Made by a program: the position numbers and the translations under genes. Below, piece by piece: positions 12,394 through 39,376 of a stretch of 64,000 bases of DNA. The stretch's first letter is position 1; each line of letters opens with the position of its first letter. Source of the DNA: Lucifuga dentata (taxonomy: Eukaryota > Chordata > Actinopteri > Ophidiiformes > Bythitidae); assembly GCA_014773175.1 (NCBI GenBank), contig VXCM01000957.1, positions 1-64,000 of the forward strand, in the 5' to 3' direction. The notes beneath the pieces were generated by a model that worked only from the letters and a program-made list of their open reading frames with translations, did no database searches and was not told the DNA's origin.

Positions 12394-15300
12394 CCCCTGT
12401 GTTGCACAGGAGTGGCAATAAACATAAAACACAAGAACTGATTCAAATTAACTTTTTTTTTTAACTCTTTGCAGAGAAATAATAATCTGATAACAGGAAT
12501 GTAGAGACGTGTTGAGATCTGTAATAATAATAATACTGTATATACTAAATGAGCTTTCCAGCAAGCAGCTGATATATTTTGTGTATATTTTGTGGTGGTG
12601 AAATGACAGAATACGAGCAGCTGCTGAAATTCCATTTACTCTGTGAGTTTTTCCGATTGCTTACTAATTAGTGCTGATCATTACCAATCAGAAGTGTTGC
12701 TCAGTGATTGGAGGAACAAAAAAAGTCATTTCACTCCATGCGTTTTGTATCAACATCATGATTACTTTCAGCTGCAGCACACATTCTGCACGATGTGAAG
12801 TGCTTCACAAATTCAAATCAATCAAGATGATTCTAGATGAATACATGATGTGATGATTCTGACTCCAGCAGAATTGCTCATTGATCTGCTCGTTACAAGC
12901 TGATTGATTTTAATGCACCTTTAAATCTACACAGCAAGGATGAGTTAGGGTGACATAAGTTTTTTTTTAAAAATCATGCCTTTTTTTTTTTTTTGNTTTT
13001 TTTTTTTTTTTTTTTGTGCTCTGATGACATCCCTGCATCTTTATTCAAATTCTTTGGTTGTTTGTATTATTGTTAGGTTGTTTGTATTATTTTTGTGGTC
13101 CTGTATCCTTATGTATCTCTAGCATTTGTTAACACATTTTTTCGAGGGAAGCGCTTGATGATGATGATGAGGTTGATTTTATTTTGTTTTTTTATGTGTG
13201 TGCATCTGCATGTGTGCCCACCTTCATAGAGAGCCTGCAAATCCTGGAAAAGTCTTGGATTGTTTTAAATTATCTAACCCAAATTCAGGGCCTTAGATTA
13301 ACTTGATTAACTATCTTAAATTCAGTTCAATTCATGAATATAAATTGAATCAGTAAATTATATGTATATATGTTTATTATCTTGTGCTAGTGTGAAATTG
13401 CTCTTATTCTCCATTCTAATTGTAGAAAAAAGTCTTTAAAAGTCTTAAATCTTGTTCTGTAAGATTTTCTCTTAACCATGTAATAAAGCCTACCCATGAA
13501 ATAATTATCAGAAAATTCAAATTTTTTGCAGTTTATTTCTTTATAGAGCCCTTTAACAAACTCCATATATATATATACATATATGATTTTTTTTTTTTTT
13601 TTTTTTTGTATCACATTTGATACATCAGCATTTATTTATCTCAACAGGATCTAAACTGGAACACTTTTTAAAAATTTTTGATGTTTTATTTTTTTGAAGA
13701 TTTTATAGCCGTTTTGGCCAATAACCGATCATGTTGATGATGTAGAGGTCTCAGAAAATCATGTATCAAATGTGATGCAAATGGTGTTATCAGGTTAATC
13801 TCAACAACTAAAATCATAATCAGATTGGAGTTTTAGTATTTTGTTTGGGTTGACCTGTATTATATAACAGTTTCTAACCATTTCTGAAGTGTCATTTAGT
13901 CCAAATATCTCAGTTATGTTCCACACATGACCAGACTTATTTCCTTACCCTTTATTTTTTTTTACAGTAGAATCGGGTTTCTTTATCTTCACGTCTAAAT
14001 CGATCAATAGCTTATCTGGACCAGATCAAATTCTAGCTGCAGCCAGCAGTTTGTGCAGATGCTTTGTTCTGAAGTTTCACTTTGGAAGTTTGGAAGATTT
14101 ATTCATGTCTGATTTATTAAATATAACAATGAGACAATACAAAGCAAAACTAACTTCTTAACTCTGTGTCTGTATTGATTGAAGTCACCTGGAGTTTCTC
14201 TTATGTGGCCCTCCAGTGTGTTGAGTGTGTGAGAACAGTTGGATGACTGTGTGTGTGCGTGCACGCGTGTGTGTGTGTTGTAGTGTGATAATACAGAGGG
14301 CTCTCCTTCTCATGCTATTCTCAGTACAGTGTGGAAGAGACTATTTAAATACACACTCTCTTAGCCTGCCCCCTACTGTTGCCCAGACCTACTTTCAAAC
14401 ACACACAAATACACTCACACACACTCCAGGGAAAATACACCCCTAAACCGCTTTGTAAAACAACAGAACTGGACTTGAACTGAGCAGTGAGTGAAATAGA
14501 GGTTATCTAAATTTTTTAATCCCACTTCCCCTGGTTAAAACACAATTAAGCGCTTTGAAGACAAACATTAGGCAGAGGACTTTGTGGATCATACTGCCTC
14601 CTGTGGTTGATTGCGGCATTGCACCATCTCAGTTCTTTGCTCCAATTAGCATTTAAACAGGTAATCAAGTAATGCCTTAATCAACTTAGCTGTCAGTCTT
14701 CTGAATGAGAATTTGCCCTCATTGTTGCCTCTGACTGCATCTTGAGAGTCTTTTTTTTTTTTTTTTTTTTTAAGTCTGCATCTTCTTTTCTTCTCTGATG
14801 TTTCTTTGGATCAAACATTGCTGGAAATCATATTTTCCTCCAGCTTTTTTTCAAACATTTAGTTTCACTCTTTCACCCAAAGCCACTGATTTGATTTAAT
14901 CATCTCTGCCTTTATATATACATATCAAAGTTAAAGTTCTGTTTTTTCATGCTCATATTTAAACGTTTACAGTTTATGTTACTTTTACTTCAGTAAAGCA
15001 AGTTTACCAAGTTAATGTCTTGTGATAATTTTTAATAAGCCTTAAAGGGTGCTGCTGAAATTGACATACTCATGTGAGCCAATCCACCCTTCATGAGTCT
15101 GGCAATATTTTGCAGTTGTAGTTCTCAAAGTAGCCAGTTGGTGTCCTCATTGTCCCATTTTCACCTCCACAGCCTGTTGGAACAGATTAAATGAGCTGCC
15201 TCCATGCTTTTACTGACATTTCATACTTGTGAAACTTTGAACCGTCAGCCGTCAGACGTAAACTGACACAAACTGTTAATTAGTGTTGAACCCACGTAGA

Positions 15301-15455
15301 CGGTTACTTACAGCAGATTCATTTACAAAACACATCATAAACTGGACAGTGTTCTTCTGTTGTCGAAATGAGCTCACTATTTACTTGCACATCATTAATG
15401 GTTGTTTGAAATCTGTGTATGAATCATCGATTTGTTTGCATCTGTGTTTGTCCAG

Positions 15456-15619
15456 GAGCTGAGGAGTGTTAAGAGCCAGTGTAGTGGAGTCGCTCCCATC
15501 CAGACCTTTCCCCCTTCAGAGCTGCTGGCCTGAACCTCCACCTTTGGGCCTCACACACTCTGTCTTGAAGACGCACATACACACAAATACCCACCTTACT
15601 GCCACCCCCTCCGACCAGG

Positions 15620-15648
<29 letters not shown>
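15456..15648 (+). other. stag1: stag1 5' leader exon carrying the start codon
   Basis: A spliced exon with acceptor TTTGTCCAG before 15456 and donor GTGAGT at 15649. Positions 15456-15619 are untranslated; ATG at 15620 opens MITSELSVLQ, the known vertebrate STAG1 N-terminus. The exon starts after a good acceptor, so at least one non-coding exon must lie further upstream, and the promoter is not identified in this window. Confidence 0.85.
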
Positions 15649-26018
<10,370 letters not shown>

Positions 26019-27630
26019 TCTGGAAAATGGCCATGTTCCTGAGACCAGGATCCAAATCAGGAGTAAACACAAGGGGGGTGTTGGGACATCCCCGTATCAC
26101 CTGCCAGTCAAACTCTTTAAGAAAAATCAATGTTGGAGTACTTTTCTGTTTCTGTAAGATGATGGAACGATGTTGATCAAGCGGATCTGTTGAAAGCAGA
26201 TCCCACATCGGCTGGATCTCACCCGGACCCGTCAAGCAAGGATCTGCTTCATTCTTTCAGCCGGGCTGGAGGATCCAGAATATTCTACAGAATTTAGTCC
26301 TGATTACTAAAGAGTTTGTTGCTTCCTCCTGCTCCTTCTTCCTTCCTCTTCCTCAGCCTGATGGTTTAGCTCCTGTTAAGAGTAGCTCTGATAGCGCACT
26401 TGGCTAATCCCGCAGCTGGCCGATGAGTACTTATTGTATGTCTCTGGTGTGTCCAGTTTTTACGGTTCTCTGTTACACAGATGTATAGCTGTTTGGTTCC
26501 ACTTCCTGTCAGCAGCACAGAGCAGCGCAACACTCTGTACAGTCCCCCTTCTTTTGGTGTCACACTTCACTTCCTCTGATTATGTCCAACATAGAGAGGA
26601 TCTCAAATACTTACAAGTCTATATCATTGCTCTTAACTCCTCTCTGTTTGGCATTTCCGTCCATATATGTGGTGCTGGTGGTGTGTGTGCTGCGTTGCTT
26701 ATCATGGTTGAATAGTCACACACACACAGAGGTGAAGAGTTCTAAATTGGCATGGAGGAAGTGATGTAATTATTTTCTGTGTGAAGTCAAAACGAAGCAA
26801 GCGTTGTGATTTGACACTTGATCAACAATGAGCCACACCCCCAACCTCGGACAAGCCCCACCCTCTCAGAACTCGCAAACGTTCTGCGCACACCACTGAT
26901 TGACAGCTTTTTTTTTTTAATAAACAGTTTAAAAAGAGATAATTAACATATTTTGAATTCTGTAGCTTTAGTACAAAAGTTTTAAATCCAGTGTTTTGGG
27001 GTTTTTTTGTTTTGTCTATTTGTACAGCTTTTTCTTGAATATGTATCTTGTTCGTTGCCAAATTGTGGCCTACATACTTATATTCACTCCCTCCTCACGC
27101 CTGTAACTCATATCTAATGGTCCAAGCTGAGACCGTCGTGGGATACCAGCTTAATTGCTGTATGGTCTGATTGTAATTGTGTCACAGTTCAGTATTACAG
27201 CAGATTCTCTGTTAAGTTCGGCCTCTTGTGGTTTGTTCATTTTACAGGTCAAATCAAGTCACTTACAGTAAGTTGTACATCCCCAAACAGTGTTAATCTT
27301 TCCAGTAAAGCTGTAGGTTTCTTATCAATGTTCATATCAATACGGTGGTGGATCTGCTATTTTGTCAGATGGATTTATCAAATAGTTTGAATGTGTTAAG
27401 CCATATGTTACCACTCACTGTTTGTTAATCAATCTGAATTTTCCCATTGGATGGCTTGGCAGTCCTGTAAATATCAGAGACAATTGGACCTTTTCTGCAG
27501 TGCAGTTGACATCAGTTACCCTTAAATGCTCTAAAAGCCTGTTTTTTTTGTTTTGTTTTGTTTTTTGTTTTGTTTTTTTTCTGTGAACTGAAATTCTTTT
27601 TAATAAAATAAAATCTGTAATCGATTTATG
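26019..27630 (+). other. stag1: stag1 3' untranslated region
   Basis: AT-rich non-coding sequence from the stop at 26016-26018 to overlapping AATAAA signals at 27602-27612. Open frames within it are short and not protein-like. The end of the transcript is inferred from the signal and from the opposing pccb 3' end just beyond. Confidence 0.7.
27602..27612 (+). terminator. stag1: Poly(A) signal, stag1
   Basis: Two overlapping AATAAA hexamers (27602-27607 and 27607-27612) followed within 60 bp by a GT/T-rich stretch (GTTTGCGTGTGCCTTTGTGTT), the usual downstream element. Confidence 0.7.
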
Positions 27631-27766
27631 GACCAGAGTTTGCGTGTGCCTTTGTGTTAGAATAAGCTTTTCTTGTATCAACCTTGCCATCCAAACTGGG
27701 CGACCAGATTTTTGTAATACCTCGATCACTCCACAAAGCAGACATCAATTCACTCCAAAAATCCTA

Positions 27767-27772
27767 TTTATT
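27767..27772 (-). terminator. pccb: Poly(A) signal, pccb
   Basis: TTTATT on the plus strand is AATAAA on the minus strand, about 830 bp downstream of the pccb stop. It implies a pccb 3' end near 27750, leaving only about 130 bp between the ends of the two convergent genes. Confidence 0.6.
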
Positions 27773-28602
27773 CATTAAATACTTTGGGAATTCTATCATC
27801 GACATTTGTAACATTATCCTTTAACAACATCCTTTCCAACAGACTAGGAAAGGGAAATCAGCTACAGATTGAAACGGTATCAATAGGAGTGAATGAAATA
27901 CGCAAAGATGTAGAGTCAATGGTTTATTTTACAAATGGCAGATCAGGACCTGCCGGTGAGAAAAGGCACAGTTCAAGGTATGAGAATGATTTTTACTTGA
28001 CCAAAACTGAGGACACAGAATGCTCCTATATAAGGAGAGTCTGAAAAAAATCATAAATGTTTAAATACATGATAACAGATTATATTTTACGCTATTACTA
28101 ATGCAATGATTCTCTAAAGAACTGAATATATTAAATGATTACTACCTGTGTTTTTCCCTACTGCATAATATCTAGGAAATGTGTAGTTTACCCTTTCAGA
28201 TACAACCGTGTTCTCAATACCAATGATTATGACCAATATGGCCACTACTGCGCCAAAAATGTTCAGTGTATTTGGATTCTCCCATTAACATCAAGCAGTC
28301 ATATCAGAGGTGAAGATACTTAAAGCCACACTCCCTGATTTGTTATAGCGCCACCGAATCCTAAAACATCAGGACTTTGGGGGAAGCGTTAGGTGTTAAA
28401 CTCAGGTAGCTAGTGCTGCGTTCAAGTGGAGTGCTAAATGACAGTCTAACAGCGAAGAGGAACATTGAATTATGACAAACAGTTTTGGCAAGCTACCAAA
28501 CACCATTCTCAAGTCATCAATTCAGTGGACTACAGTCAATTGAAGGACAATTCCATAGATATTCTTCAGATATTGTGTTTGCGTAAATGGTTTAGGTACG
28601 TT

Positions 28603-32669
<4,067 letters not shown>

Positions 32670-32770
32670 GGCTGTGCGTGTTCTCCGCTGACAGTAGGCG
32701 GGCAAAGAGAGGCGGAGATTTGAGCCAATAGGATGTAGGTGTGATCTCTCACAACCAATCAAAAAGAAGG
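32670..32770 (-). promoter_or_regulatory. pccb: Probable pccb promoter region
   Basis: Immediately upstream of the pccb start the plus strand shows two CCAAT pentamers within 40 bp (GAGCCAATAGG at about 32724-32734 and CAACCAATCAAA at about 32753-32764). There is no TATA box. This fits a housekeeping NF-Y-driven promoter, but the transcription start is not determined. Confidence 0.45.
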
Positions 32771-34382
32771 ATTTTCTATGATGAGAATAGGCGGGATTTG
32801 GATAGGAATCAAGTTTTCCTGTAGTTTAATTGTGAGATAAGCTGAATGTCATACGTCATGGGCTTCTTTTGCCCTGAGTGTAACCTGTCAGGTAGTTCTT
32901 CCTCTTAAAGTACTATCTGACAGGCTGCATTAAAAATATACATCAAATAGATTTATTTTTCTAGTGTGTTTAGCACATAAATTGACAAAATGTCTGTAGA
33001 AAGGCTTTACATGGTTACAATCTACTTTATATTGAGGTAGTTTCAACTTTGGTAAATATAAAATGTGGCAAAAAAATATTGAAATTGACTGATCAGCATG
33101 ATATAAATGTAAGATTATGATATATTGACTTTAAAGATATATTTAGAGTTTTTTCATCTTATCTTTCATTTTTTTCCTAATGTTGATTCCCCCCCCATGC
33201 TGATTTATCTTTCAAAAGATTGTAGGCTACATAAACATAAACCGGAGAGAAATTTTTGATTCTCTCTCGACTGTTTTCGTCCGCCTTCTGTTATTATTAG
33301 TTACTTAATTATTCAATTTAATGTGTGACATTTAACTTTATGAAAAGTTGTTGGCAGCGAATTACGGCAAGCTCACAAACAGGGAGGACGCTGTGTATGT
33401 ATGTGTATGTGTGTGTGTGTGTGTGTGTGTGGGNGGGGGTCGAGAACGTGAACTCACTCATTCACTAAGGTAACCAAGGTAACTGGGGAAGTCTCGCGAG
33501 ATGAGCATTTCTATCGAGAGGGCTTGATGCGAGGAAAAGTGGAAAATCGAATGATTGATGCCTTTGTAGAGCGGCTAGTTAGCTATGTTTTGGTCACCGT
33601 CCACTACGTGTTATAGTAAAACGCATAAGAATTGTAGAATCTCATCCTATAGCTTGCATTCACCCTCACTCGCGTGGTACAAGAGGGCCTCGGAGATTTA
33701 GTAATACGGTTGAATACTCGTTGGCTAATTTAGCTAGCAATGCTAACGTTAGCTGTTAGCTTTGTTTACATCAAGTGCGCTCCTGGGATCTAATTGCCTA
33801 ATAAAATAAAATCTACGCTCTCTGGTGGAGCCCGTTATTCTAACAGTCATCGATGACGAGACGGTGTTGGGTGCTGGACAGACTCTATGGCTAGCATCTA
33901 TCATCTATCATGCAAAACCTTTGGCTAATCTTGTAAGCTAACGATAGCCAGATGATGCTAACCTTTTGATCATGGGTCGATTATTGGTTTGATTCAGCTA
34001 GCTAGCTGTAAGGCAGTGTTGGGATAATGTGAGTAACTATATCACTGATGGTCTAAATTGTTCAAACTAAGAGCAACTCCAATTGTTTTGGAAGCAAAAC
34101 GTGGCTGACGAGTAACGACAACGGAGCGGTGATGCTAACGAACAGCTAGCCACCTGCTGGGCTAACATTTTGCGCGTTTACTGATGATCGTTTCACCATG
34201 TTGGTTGCTGTCTATTATTTATTTATCTGTCCTCACTGACACAATTTATTGACTGATCGCTGCCTCGCCACGCTTCTCCTTTCCCACCCTGGGACTCGGC
34301 TAGTTTTAGCTCTGTCGCAGCGAGTGGTTGGATTTTTCTCCACCCCGGGCTCTGTGTCCCCGAAGCTGCGGAGTGCACCGCT
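32771..34382. other. pccb-msl2 divergent intergenic region with msl2 leader
   Basis: AT-rich DNA to about 33250, then a GT run with an N (33404-33439), then a region with CpG-containing motifs and many GCTAAC/GCTAGC repeats leading to the msl2 start. The last several hundred bases are likely msl2 promoter and 5' leader. No exon of another gene is seen. Confidence 0.55.
33492..33501. promoter_or_regulatory. msl2: TCTCGCGAGA core-promoter palindrome, likely msl2
   Basis: A perfect TCTCGCGAGA palindrome, a motif known from TATA-less, often bidirectional vertebrate promoters. It lies about 880 bp upstream of the msl2 ATG and about 820 bp from the pccb start, and is the best candidate for the msl2 start region. 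Confidence 0.55.
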
Positions 34383-37139
34383 ATGAACCCTGTAAATGCA
34401 ACCGCCTTGTACGTGTCCGCCAGCCGGGCCGTGCTACAGTGTGACCCGCGGCAGCCCCACACCTTCGCAGAGATGTACAAGCTCCTGCCCTTCTTCCGCC
34501 AGTCACTCGCATGCCTTGTCTGTGGTAAGCACTGAAATGTTACTGTATGCAAATCTAGATATTTCTCGCTATCACGTGGACTTGTCTCACCTGATTGATA
34601 TTCCTATCACCAACCAGTTTGACAATAAAATGCTTCTTACTATGTATATTGACAAAAGGTTTCCGTGGGCGTGCGTGTGCCCGCAGCACTAGATTTGACA
34701 CGATTTGTCGTGCTCACCACTGTGGTCTCCTTAGCAACCGCGGCTGAGCCCCAGCAGCATCTGTCCTGACAAGAGGATAGATGACTCCTCTTTGTGCCTG
34801 CTGTGTATCCTGTTCATGGTTTATTTACCCACCCATTTAGCAAGTGGAAGATCAAACTGGTAGAGCTTGCATTTAGTGCTGGACTACATTGACAAAATCA
34901 AATTTCATATTCATCGTTTGACTTTTTGAATAATTTAACATGTTCTGAGCATGACTGTTGTGCATTTAATCAGTGCCAGGATGAGTAATGTGATCTCTTA
35001 GCAGAACAGTTACTGTTACTGTAATGGATATCATGGTTAAGCAGGTGGTAGCATTCACTATTTATTTCACTCAAAGTTTAGAAAATTGTATTATATCTTA
35101 AGTTGTAAAATGTGATCCGTGACTTCATTCCTGTTTAACTGGAAACATTAATTAGCTGCAAAATAGACTTATGCTCCGTATTCCACCAATTAAACAGAAA
35201 ACACATTAAATCTGAACTCTCATATCATTTAACCATTCAGTAACTTGATTTCAGAGCTAATTAAATTTGATTGTAATTGCTTTTAAATCTCTGAATTCAG
35301 AAACTGTATTTGCTCTGTCTTTGTAGTCTGCCCGCTGTTTGTGTTTTCCATAAAAATCCTGTTTATCTCTTAAAAATAGTTTTATTTATTTAATATGTAT
35401 TTGATGTGGCATTATCTGTGCAGTAATTGTATTGCATCTAAAATAAGACAAACAATTATTATAACTGTATAAGTGGGGTTTTATAATTTTACAAATGACG
35501 ATCCTTCCCCAATGATCTTTTGAGATGATGATGATGATGATGATCAAGATCTAGTTTAAATTTATGGTATCTGTCCCCCAGCTCTGTTTGCATTGTGCCT
35601 AACATCAGACAACAATATCTATAGAGCGATGACAGTAAGATTGTGCTATTGTCACTGTATGATTGTGCACAGTCACTAAACACATGGAGTAACAGCTTCC
35701 CCTTCCCCTTGTTTTTGTTTCAGGGAAATTGCTCCAGGATCCGATTTCGCCTACCCATCCAGAGTGTCAGCATTATGTCTGCTTGGGCTGTAAAGGCCAG
35801 AAGATGCAGGTCAGGCTGTCATGCAGCGGGTGTAAGGACTACTCCTGCTTCCAGGAAAATAAACAGCTCTCTTTGCTGGTGGAGTGCTACAGGAGGCTCT
35901 GCCTATACGTTTCTCATTCGCCGTTGCTGCAGCCAATCAGCAGTGAGGTAGGAGGCTCTCCAGAGGTTATGGCCTTGCTAGAGGAGGTGCTAATGTCATT
36001 CCCAGAGGAGATAGAGACAGAGGAACCAAGCCGAGCACAGGAAGACATGAGCGCCTGTGGTCCAGAGTCCCTTACTCCTACAGAGGCACCACCTGTCCCT
36101 GCAGAACTGTCAGCTGTACCGCAGAGTTCTTCCTCTGATCTTCCCTGTTCCAATGGACCCCAGGAGTGCAACGGAGCAGTACTGGATGACCTGGACCCCT
36201 CTTCTCCAGAACTGGAGGTATGCGAGTTGGTAGAGGAGCAGCTGCAGATGGGCCTGTGTCTGTCTGATGCAGGTTGCAGTAGTCTGGAACTGAGTCTAGC
36301 CTCCGGACCTTTAGCCCCAACTCCAGGCACTGTGTGCTCACTCAGGGATGGAGAATCGAGCAGCAGGGAGCTGGAGGAGGGGGAGGTGTTGCTCCTCAGC
36401 GTGGAGGAGGTGTTACAGACTTTGGATCCCCTTCAGCCCAGTAGAAATTCACCTCATATACAACCAGAAAGGACACACACTCACACACACATAGCTACAG
36501 ACAGGGCACATGCTCCGATGTACATACAGTTGGACACAGCACACAACTACACACAGATTCAGTCGGACAGGACTCATACAGTTGCATGCCATGGTGCTCA
36601 CATACACACTTCCTCTTTTGATCCTCCTCCAACCTCTAAGCCCCCACCAGTTCGCCTTAACCGTAAACGATCGCATTCAGAGAGCGACAGGGAAAAGGTG
36701 AAACCTCTTTCTATCACCTCCATTCTGCAGGGCTCCAGCTCACATCTACACACTCCTAACCCCTCTCACACACTGCAGACACAACCACCTGCACCCTCTT
36801 TGACTGTACCAACACACACATACTCGTCCCTCCTTAATGGGGTGCCTCCCAAGCCCAGTCGCCCTGCACCCAACCACAGTAAAGGTGCCAGGAAGCATGT
36901 TGATCAGGGCCCTAAGAAGCCCCATGCCAAGGCCCGCAGTGGAGGCTCTAAGTCCAAGGACCGCAGCAAAGAGCAGCGCTTGCTGTCAGGCTGCCTCATA
37001 CCCCCGGCACCTGTCAGGCCTCCATACAAGAAACCAGTGGAGAAGAAGGGCTGTAAGTGTGGCAGGGCCACCCAGAATCCCTCGGTGCTGACCTGCAGAG
37101 GGCAACGCTGTCCTTGTTACTCAAATCGCAAGGTGAGAC

Positions 37140-37183
<44 letters not shown>

Positions 37184-37687
37184 GATGTTGCTGTTACATA
37201 GCTGTGTACTGCCAATATTAAATGAATCCACCACCTTCCTGTGAACTAATTCATATTAACAGTTTTATAGTTTTGACCTCCCTTCTAAAGTGACTTGTGG
37301 TGTGATCAAAAATAATTTGCGCTCTAACAGCTTTGAGTGACGCTGTTGAGAGTAATTTTTCCTGGTTGCTGTTGTCTCTCTCAGGCATGCTTGGACTGCA
37401 TCTGCCGTGGTTGCCAGAATTCCTACATGGCCAATGGCGAGAAGAAGCTGGAGGCCTTCGCCGTGCCCGAGAAGGCTTTGGAGCAGACGCGGCTCACGCT
37501 GGGCATCAACCTCACCAGCATCACGGCAGCAGCAGCTCTCCGCAACCCGGCAACCACCAGCATCCGCACCAACACCCTCCTGAATGTTGCCACAGCAACG
37601 GGAACTCCTGTGACAACGGCCTACCTAGCCCCTAGCCCCCCACAAGAGCCCAACTATGAGGACAGTCTGGAGCTGCTGATTGGATGA
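34383..37687 (+). CDS. msl2: E3 ubiquitin ligase MSL2 (male-specific lethal complex), 3 exons
   Basis: MSL2 is the RING subunit of the MSL complex that acetylates H4K16 through MOF, and ubiquitinates H2B and p53. Exons 34383-34524, 35724-37132 and 37385-37687 join in phase to 617 residues (human 577). The start is MNPVNATALYVSASRAVLQC, matching vertebrate MSL2. A RING finger is visible with Cys44, Cys47, Cys62, His64, Cys67, Cys70, Cys81 and Cys84. A long acidic Ser/Pro-rich middle follows, with the conserved LLLSVEEVLQTL segment, then LNRKRSHSESDREKVKPL. The C-terminal CXC domain spans the last splice site (KKGCKCGRATQNPS, CPCYSNRK, ACLDCICRGCQNSYMANGEKK). Residues about 296-345 form a His/Thr-rich insertion encoded by CACA-rich DNA that I do not recall from mammalian MSL2. 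Confidence 0.97.
37143..37181. repeat. (CA)n microsatellite in msl2 intron 2
   Basis: An uninterrupted CA run starting 10 bp after the exon 2 donor. It extends the exon 2 reading frame in a naive translation but is intronic. Confidence 0.95.
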
Positions 37688-38965
37688 GAGGCTGGGACTC
37701 CAAAACCAGACAGCTTGGTGCTGATTGAATGTGACGCCTGATTATCATCTGTCAAATAACCTGTTCCTCCCTTCTAGAGGGGGGGATGACCTAAGGCAGC
37801 TATGGGTCTGTCCTGTCCTTTAACCTGCTCTTTTCTGTGTTGGAAAATGCTGAGTAGTAAGACTAGCAAGGGTGTGCCAAAGCCTCCTATATTATGCCGG
37901 TGTGTGTCGTCGCCTGTCAGTAGTTGAAACACTTATATTTGGTTCCCAGGCTATACCATACTTCACAGGTGCTTTTCATTTGTAGACCATTGACATACTG
38001 TAACAAGCAATAGCAATTCATACTAGGTTTGTGTTTGTGAGTGTGTATGGAGTTGTGTATGAATGTGTGTGTGTGCATGTTTGGACAATATTTGGTGCAT
38101 AATGAAAACTATATATCTGAGTCACTTGTCACAGCATTTCCTAAGGTTTGAGTATTACTCTTTATATGTTTAAGGAAGTTCCTTTCTAATCCTTAACCCA
38201 GTATGTACTGTATGTATGCCTTCTCTCTCTCTCTCTCCCTCCCTCCCTCCCTNCCCCCCCCCCCCCTTCTCATTCGAGCCTTGTTCACTCACTCAATTCA
38301 AGTACTGTTAACAGTTAATGAATTTGTCTTAATGAACTCGACTGATGCAGGCGTTGAACAGGCAGCAACATAATGTCAGAGCACTTGGCAGGCTCCATGG
38401 TGTGTGTGTGTGTGTGTGTAAGTTAGAGTGTACATGCGTGCATGTGTGTTCTCATAAGCGCCCACTGAGATTTACTGTTATGTCAGTCGGGGGGAGGGCA
38501 TATGGTAGGTTGTGAGCAATTAGTCTGATTGATTGGCCAAATTACAACTAAAACCTTTCTTGGTTACCATAGCAATAGGAGCGCCACGGGCTAATCCTGT
38601 AACAAAAAGCCTCCCAGCTCTCATTCACACACACAGTTGTGTACAGCAATGCCATTTGTAGACTGTAACTGTCCTCATGAACATTATACCACTATGCTTT
38701 GATTATGGGATCATACATGACTGCGTGTGTGTAGATAAACTGAAGCCATAGATTGTTATCAAGCAGTTTTACCCAGTTGTAGTGTCCCGACTGATTAGAG
38801 ACCAACTAAGAGACTATTTTTGATATCAAGTGTTTGAGATTTGGTACCACTTTTTTATGTTCGTGTTTTGGTTAAAGCACCTTGAAGCCCTAATATAACT
38901 CAAGAGGCTGTGTATCGTCTGTGTTTGTGTTTACTGTTTCAGCTGTAACTATAACGTATTTTCAG

Positions 38966-39131
38966 TCCCGTCATGGCGACCAAAAAGAGACTGAAGGAGA
39001 GAGGACTCAGGCTGACCAAACAGTTTGGTTCTCCATTCATAGACCAGGAAGTTGTGGGTGGATTACAGTATGATCAGCAAAATATGATCTACCTGTGTGT
39101 GTGTTTCTGTTGGGCATTACTTGAATCCTAA
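38966..39131 (+). CDS. Unrecognised small open frame (52 residues), possible exon
   Basis: ATG 38973 opens a 52-residue frame beginning MATKKRLKERGLRLTKQF and ending at TAA 39129-39131. It follows an acceptor-like sequence (GTATTTTCAG before 38966) and has a favourable start context (GTCATGG). The first half is Lys/Arg-rich and not low-complexity; the second half runs into a GT repeat and is unlikely to be coding. I recognise no family. It could be a genuine small gene, a 5' exon of a short gene with the block at 39292-39376, or chance sequence in the msl2 3' UTR. Confidence 0.2.
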
Positions 39132-39291
39132 TTAGTTTTTGTTATTTTTTTGTATGTATAAACTCTTGTTTGAGGAGAGACTCGTTATTGCTGAACGTTC
39201 ACTGCCATAATATGGAAACATGTAATACAACATGAATTAAATGATAGTTTTTTACTTTTTCACTTTTGTGTCCTTTTATGTTTTTGTATAG

Positions 39292-39376
39292 GATCCCTGT
39301 GTGAATATGACAGTCAATTTGACCGTTTGTAGAAAATCAGGATGGCATGCATTCATCTCTGGATGGAGGAGTAGAT
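39292..39376 (+). other. Exon-like block with splice signals
   Basis: Bounded by a polypyrimidine acceptor (TTTTTGTATAG before 39292) and a consensus-like donor GTGAGTAAG at 39377. One frame is open across all 85 bases (DPCVNMTVNLTVC at its start). No homology is recognised. It may be an alternative exon or chance. Confidence 0.2.

Larger units (their letters stand above)
10101..15455. other. Gene-free stretch upstream of the first coding exon of stag1
   Basis: No coding exon is supportable. It holds a truncated TTAA-family end (11020-11297), long CT runs (11713-11764 and 12336-12390), a T run (about 11897-11920), an N inside a T tract (12996), an AT-rich dinucleotide patch near 13565-13585 and an RFX-like palindrome at 10398. 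Given that stag1 has a spliced 5' leader, this is most likely stag1 upstream or first-intron DNA. Confidence 0.55.

Noticed and set aside
27784..28044. 86-residue plus-strand frame between stag1 and pccb
   Set aside because: It is antisense to the pccb 3' untranslated region, lacks splice sites or similarity, and is AT-rich without coding character.
35489..35683. Minus-strand frame with a poly-His run
   Set aside because: It arises from a GAT repeat in msl2 intron 1 and has no other protein-like feature.
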